This document shows positions 59,771 to 64,000 of a stretch of DNA of 64,000 nt, piece after piece. The notes beneath the pieces were generated by a model, which was not told the DNA's origin, made no database searches, and saw nothing but the letters and a program-made list of their open reading frames with translations. The stretch comes from Vicia villosa (taxonomy: Eukaryota; Streptophyta; Magnoliopsida; Fabales; Fabaceae): NCBI RefSeq assembly GCF_029867415.1, contig NC_081180.1:26622808-26686807 (forward strand). Reading direction: 5' to 3'. Position numbers and translations under genes: made by a program. Position 1 is the stretch's first letter. Each line of letters begins with the position of its first letter.

Positions 59771-60847
59771 TACAGAACACAAAAACTCCTTAGTTTAAAT
59801 TCTCCCCAGTAGAGTTTTTCTCCTAAAGTCAATAAATCAATCAAAAGCCTCAAGCTTGGGCCTCATTCAAGCCAGCCAAAAAATCAAATCTTTCAAACAA
59901 TAGATAGACATCGCTCATCTTCATAGGTAGGTATTTCTCCTATCTCACCACAAACAAACAATCATTTCAAATAATCATCATTTCAAACAAATCATCATTT
60001 TAAACATTCTCCCATTTAGGACTCATGAAAGGCATGCTCTGGCAACACACCCAGACTTGTACGACCCTTTCCCTAATTTGGTTAAGAATCTTTCATTTAA
60101 GAGGCACGATGACTGTCATACTTGATCAACCAAGTAGACTCCCCTCTTAATGAAACATTTTTTTTAGCTTTTCTGTTACTTTTAAAATGTTTGTGGTGGA
60201 ATAGTAGAAATACCTCTCTGTAAAGATGACTTCATGTCTCTTTGTTGTAAACAGAGATTTAATTCAAAGCTTCAACCTTGAGCTTCAAGCAAGGCACCAA
60301 AAATCATTTAAAATCCCTAATTAGTTCCCCGAACTACATTAAGCTCTGACTTCCATTAGGGATATGTAGGCATGAGGTTCACAAGGAATCTCAGCGAGCT
60401 AATAAAATACCAAAAATAGTCAGTTTGTTTGTCTGTCTGTCTGTCTTTTTAAATCAATTTTAATTCTCTCTCCTAACACAAAGGAGAAACTTTCCCAATC
60501 ATTAGCAGTAAACACAATCACAATGACACAGAGAAGGTTCCCGTAGAGTACTACGGATATGTAGGGTGCTTAAACTCTTCCCTATGTATAACCGACCCCT
60601 CGGACTCCAGAATTTCTAGTCTAGGTGTATCCCCACACTTAGCAAACTCCTAGGGTTAATTTGAGATCTTTTTCCCTTCTCCTACTCGTTAGGACAATTA
60701 AAAAGTTCGTGTGATATCGTAGGAAGAACTGAAACAAAATTCATCCCGCCACGGGCGCATTCTCCTTCCAAATTTCGCGTGAAGGGTCTAGCGTGCCGTC
60801 CTCCCAAGTGAAACGGAGAGGTAAAAAAAAACGACACCACAGAAAAA

Positions 60848-60865
60848 TGGCGACTCTGCTGGGGA
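60848..60865 (+). other. Ogre 2 primer-binding site (tRNA-Arg type)
   Basis: TGGCGACTCTGCTGGGGA, six bases after the LTR end, identical to the Ogre 1 site. Confidence 0.9.
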
Positions 60866-61660
60866 TATAAGTGTTAAAAACCTTGGTTTTTCATCCAAAC
60901 CAATGGTTGATCTGTTGCTGGTCCAGCCCCAATGAGGAATTAGGGATGCCAAATTCCCCCTCAAACAAGAGAGGTCCTGCCTAACCTCTGTGTCATTTCA
61001 TGTGTTTGCTGCATTTATATTTGTTTATTTTGTTTATTCTGTATCGGGAAAGGGCTTGATTCCCCCTTGTGGTGAGAAATCCTATACCCGGATTTGAGTG
61101 CAACATAAGATAGGATGGAGGATGTCTTCTCGGTGAAGGCCCTCTAATCTTGGTTTCCAAATCTACTCTTGGGATTTGCCTGGCTGGTTGTGATTAACTG
61201 CGCCAATGCATTCCGAGACTGATTTGTACCAGGAGGACCTAGAAACACATTAACCCCACTTAAGGCCTTTTTTTTAGGACGTAGAGCGGTGATTACGGAA
61301 GTAATTGTCACGCGGATACTACACTCAGAGAAAACTCTCTTATGGATACCAGTCAACGTATCTTTAAGGTTGAGCAAAAACTCTGAGATCCCTAGAACCC
61401 GTTCTACAGGTACAAAAATCCTTATCCTTAGTTTACCCTTGGGGCGAGGTTTGCGTTGTGACTTCATGAACACTATACCCTTCTACGCCATGTTTGTTTA
61501 AAAACTCTTGTGTGTGAATTCATGCATTCATGCATCATTCATCATAATAATTAAAACCAAAAAGAGTCTTTTTCGAGTCGTTTTTCAAGGAAACTAAATA
61601 ACGAACGTTTTGAACTTCATAGAAAGAGAGAAACGGAGAAAGGACTTAAGGATCTATACC

Positions 61661-61876
61661 ATGGATTACGGAAGAAAGAGAGCTAGGAAATACACCTTCA
61701 AGATTCCTAAGGTAGATGAATTGGAAAAGCGCGGAAAACTGGTGGTCAACCCCCAGGCTTTCAAGGAGAAGTATGGAAAACTTCTGCCTCTTCTCAGCAC
61801 TGACGTTGTGGATGGGATCCTTCCCACTTTGGTACAGTTTTACGATCCAACGAATCACTGTTTTACCTTTCCATAG
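61661..61876 (+). pseudogene. Ogre 2 first ORF, truncated
   Basis: ATG in a good context; reads MDYGRKRARKYTFKIPKVDE and VNPQAFKEKYGKLLPLLS, then VQFYDPTNHCFTFP before TAG. It matches the N-terminus of the extra ORF upstream of gag-pol in Ogre-lineage elements. Beyond the stop, YQLMPTLEKYS continues in frame until the deletion junction at about 61906. Function of this ORF is unknown in the family. Confidence 0.75.
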
Positions 61877-61906
61877 TATCAACTCATGCCTACGTTAGAG
61901 AAATAT

Positions 61907-62528
61907 TCTCTGTAAAGATGACTTCATGTCTCTTTGTTGTAAACAGAGATTTAATTCAAAGCTTCAACCTTGAGCTTCAAGCAAGGCACCAAAAATCATT
62001 TAAAATCCCTAATTAGTTCCCCGAACTACATTAAGCTCTGACTTCCATTAGGGATATGTAGGCATGAGGTTCACAAGGAATCTCAGCGAGCTAATAAAAT
62101 ACCAAAAATAGTCAGTTTGTTTGTTTGTCTGTCTTTTTAAATCAATTTTAATTCTCTCTCCTAACACAAAGGAGAAACTTTCCCAATCATTAGCAGTAAA
62201 CACAATCACAATGACACAGAGAAGGTTCCCGTAGAGTACTACGGATATGTAGGGTGCTTAAACTCTTCTCTATGTATAACCGACCCCCCGGACTCCAGAA
62301 TTTCTAGTCTAGGTGAATCCCCACACTTAGCAAACTCCTAGGGTTAATTTGAGATCTTTTTCCCCTCTCCTACTCGTTAGGACAATTAAAAAGTTCGTGT
62401 GATATCGTAGGAAGAACTGAAACATAATTCATCCCGCCACGGGCGCATTCTCCTTCCAAATTTCGCGTGAAGGGTCTAGCGTGCCGTCCTCCCAAGTGAA
62501 ACGGGGATGTAAAAAAAACGACACCACA
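61907..62528 (+). repeat. Ogre 2 3' LTR, last 622 bp only
   Basis: Matches 60215-60841 with a few substitutions and a shorter TTTG/TCTG run. The left junction shares TCTCTG with the lost sequence, consistent with micro-homology repair. Confidence 0.92.
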
Positions 62529-62533
62529 ACATT

Positions 62534-62880
62534 CATAACTGAAACGCCCTCATTTTAACATAAAGTTGATCTGGAGATGCATCTATGTATTTACACCAGA
62601 CAAAATACGGATATGTATTTCCATATTCTCACCATACAGTAAAATTTTACTTTATTTTAGAGATACACTATTTTTAATTGACAATGCATTATAGTTATAC
62701 TATCATATTCATCTTTATATAAATTAAACCATATACTAATCAAATGATATTAAAATGACATATATATATATATATATATATATATAAATTAATAACTCTA
62801 AAATACACAATGAAGTCTAAATAAAGTAGAAATGATAATATTGTTTATAATACAAATACTATATACTAGTGTGTATGCTG
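62534..62880. other. AT-rich stretch without a gene
   Basis: Includes a (TA)n run at 62759-62786. It continues the host sequence left of the Ogre 2 insertion. Confidence 0.6.
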
Positions 62881-64000
62881 GACGCGGGCCTACCTATTCA
62901 TATGTTGCCTCATGTATTGCAATGTCTCTCGTGCCTCCCTCACGATGACATCTAGAATGTCCCTCGCCTAATATCCATTAGGAAAGAATTCTATTTCTAT
63001 ACCCGCCTGCATAAGCTCCATGATACAGTGACATCTAGGCAAAACATCGACAACATGATTTTTCCTAACATGTTTCTCCTCTAGTATCTCCTGGTGCAAA
63101 GCATAAGTGAATCTCCTGGAGCATCTGGTATCATATAAGATGGGACATCATGAAATATCACTTGATGTAGACGCATGTAACACTCTAGTTGCGAGGAGCT
63201 ATGGTACTTCGTGCCTCATCTGGTACTAGATGAGTAAGGAACTCATAGATTGCATCTATATTTCTATGAGACATAGCGAGAAGAGTAGAACCAGAGGGGT
63301 TTCTACAAACAAACTATATGTAAATGTCGCATGTCACGCTCAAGAAGATATGGATACATCAGACATGATTCGCAAGCCAATCATCCATAGTAGAAGGGTA
63401 TGTCATCCAAAGGACGCGTCTCATTGTGATTTACATATGCTTGAAAATGAATATCATCTACTACCAAGCGATCAAGATACATTATGAATGGCTCCGTCGC
63501 CTAATTTTCCCTGAGCGGGACGAATGCAGAAACACATGGCATATCTTTAGTGTAGGTCGAAACACATAACCAATCATATATGCGTGGGAAGTGTTGGAGG
63601 ATCAAAGCCTGAAAATGGTACATATGAATCATTAGTAATGGTGCAGCACAAGTGTTGTGAAAATGACACACAAACACTAAAATACGTAGAAATATTACTG
63701 TCAATTATATGCAATTGACTGTCACTTGTTTGGTCTTCCACATACAACATTCAGCTAACTTGGAGTACAAGTAAACCAAACAAACACCCTCATGCGTACC
63801 CATGGGTCTACTCCATGTCAGTGAAGTATCTCATGTAAACAACATCCACATAAGTGACACTCTTGTCCATAAAAATGGAGGTTCCATCCAAATACAACAG
63901 GTATTCTTTCACTGTGTATGCTTTATGCTGCATAATGTGATCATCATCACCATAAGTCTGCTAGTCCACATGAAATTGTTATGCATACAACCTTTCCAGG
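62881..64000 (-). pseudogene. Plant mobile domain (MAIN-like) pseudogene, cut by the window edge
   Basis: Minus strand blocks: AYTVKEYLLYLDGTSIFMDK and YVDVVYMRYFTDME (about 63800-63940), LYSKLAECCMWKTKQVT, then ALILQHFPRIYDWL and YTKDMPCVSAFVPLREN (63504-63611), then TEPFIMYLDR. This is the plant mobile domain found in MAIN-type proteins and in MuDR/gypsy-associated ORFs. Several in-frame stops interrupt it, although one may mark an intron. The N-terminus lies beyond the window. Confidence 0.65.

Larger units (their letters stand above)
54692..60841 (+). repeat. Ogre 2 5' LTR, 6150 bp
   Basis: Starts TGTCATACCCTAATTTTGAC and ends AACGACACCACA. Very long, as typical of Ogre. Contains a TATA box (56234), two tRNA-like modules (57141-57362), TA repeats (58332-58355) and several short tandem families (57805-59700). 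Confidence 0.92.
54692..62528 (+). mobile_element. Second Ogre-like element, internally deleted (Ogre 2)
   Basis: 5' LTR 54692-60841, tRNA-Arg primer site, leader, start of the first ORF, then directly the last 622 bp of the 3' LTR (61907-62528). The 5-bp target duplication ACATT (54687-54691 and 62529-62533) shows both outer ends are original. The interior and most of the 3' LTR are therefore lost by a deletion after insertion. Small differences between the LTR ends make it older than Ogre 1. Confidence 0.9.

Noticed and set aside
61144..61473. 109-aa minus-strand frame in the Ogre 2 leader
   Set aside because: Opposite to the element, no recognisable domain, leader region.

Overview
This is a plant nuclear window, very AT-rich and dominated by nested transposable elements. 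The Ogre-type (Ty3/gypsy, Tat lineage) elements with a tRNA-Arg primer site, the several Ty1-copia families and the large genome they imply suggest a legume, probably of the pea/vetch/lentil group. That placement is inference; no species marker was read.

Only two host genes look intact. (1) Positions 54-4885, minus strand: pyruvate,phosphate dikinase (PPDK). I could assemble 19 exons with consistent phase, giving an 892-residue protein of cytosolic length. Its last exon is tandemly duplicated. (2) Positions 51424-54234, minus strand: a two-exon SpoU/TrmH-family RNA 2'-O-ribose methyltransferase of 218 residues. A divergent first exon (54351 onward) shares its promoter region and has lost its downstream part next to an Ogre insertion. 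A decayed plant-mobile-domain gene runs off the right edge.

Layout: 1-5.1 kb PPDK; 5.1-6.25 kb its upstream region with a hairpin MITE; 6254-12306 a full-length copia element with 5-bp target duplication and two nonsense codons; 12.6-15.9 kb old gypsy and copia gag remains on the minus strand; 15896-28013 a very young Ogre-like element (LTRs 3462 and 3459 bp) lying in the primer-binding site of that old copia element; 28.0-30.4 kb the presumed LTR of the same copia element; 30428-38637 a hAT element containing a solo LTR that itself contains a Helitron, plus a Mutator-type MITE; 38.8-39.7 kb Stowaway and CACTA remnants; 41.3-44.6 kb a rearranged paralogue of the PPDK flank, with a PPDK 3' fragment in inverted orientation and an empty site for the 6254 copia insertion; 43.3-50.2 kb three decayed copia elements; 51.4-54.5 kb the methyltransferase and its divergent neighbour; 54692-62528 a second Ogre-like element whose interior and most of its 3' LTR are deleted; 62.9-64 kb the mobile-domain pseudogene.

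The most unusual signals are tRNA-like modules (A box, B box, T-run) inside the LTRs of two different Ogre-like elements, the four-deep transposon nest with every target duplication readable, and the PPDK duplication history that can be ordered against the copia insertion. All comparisons were made by eye.
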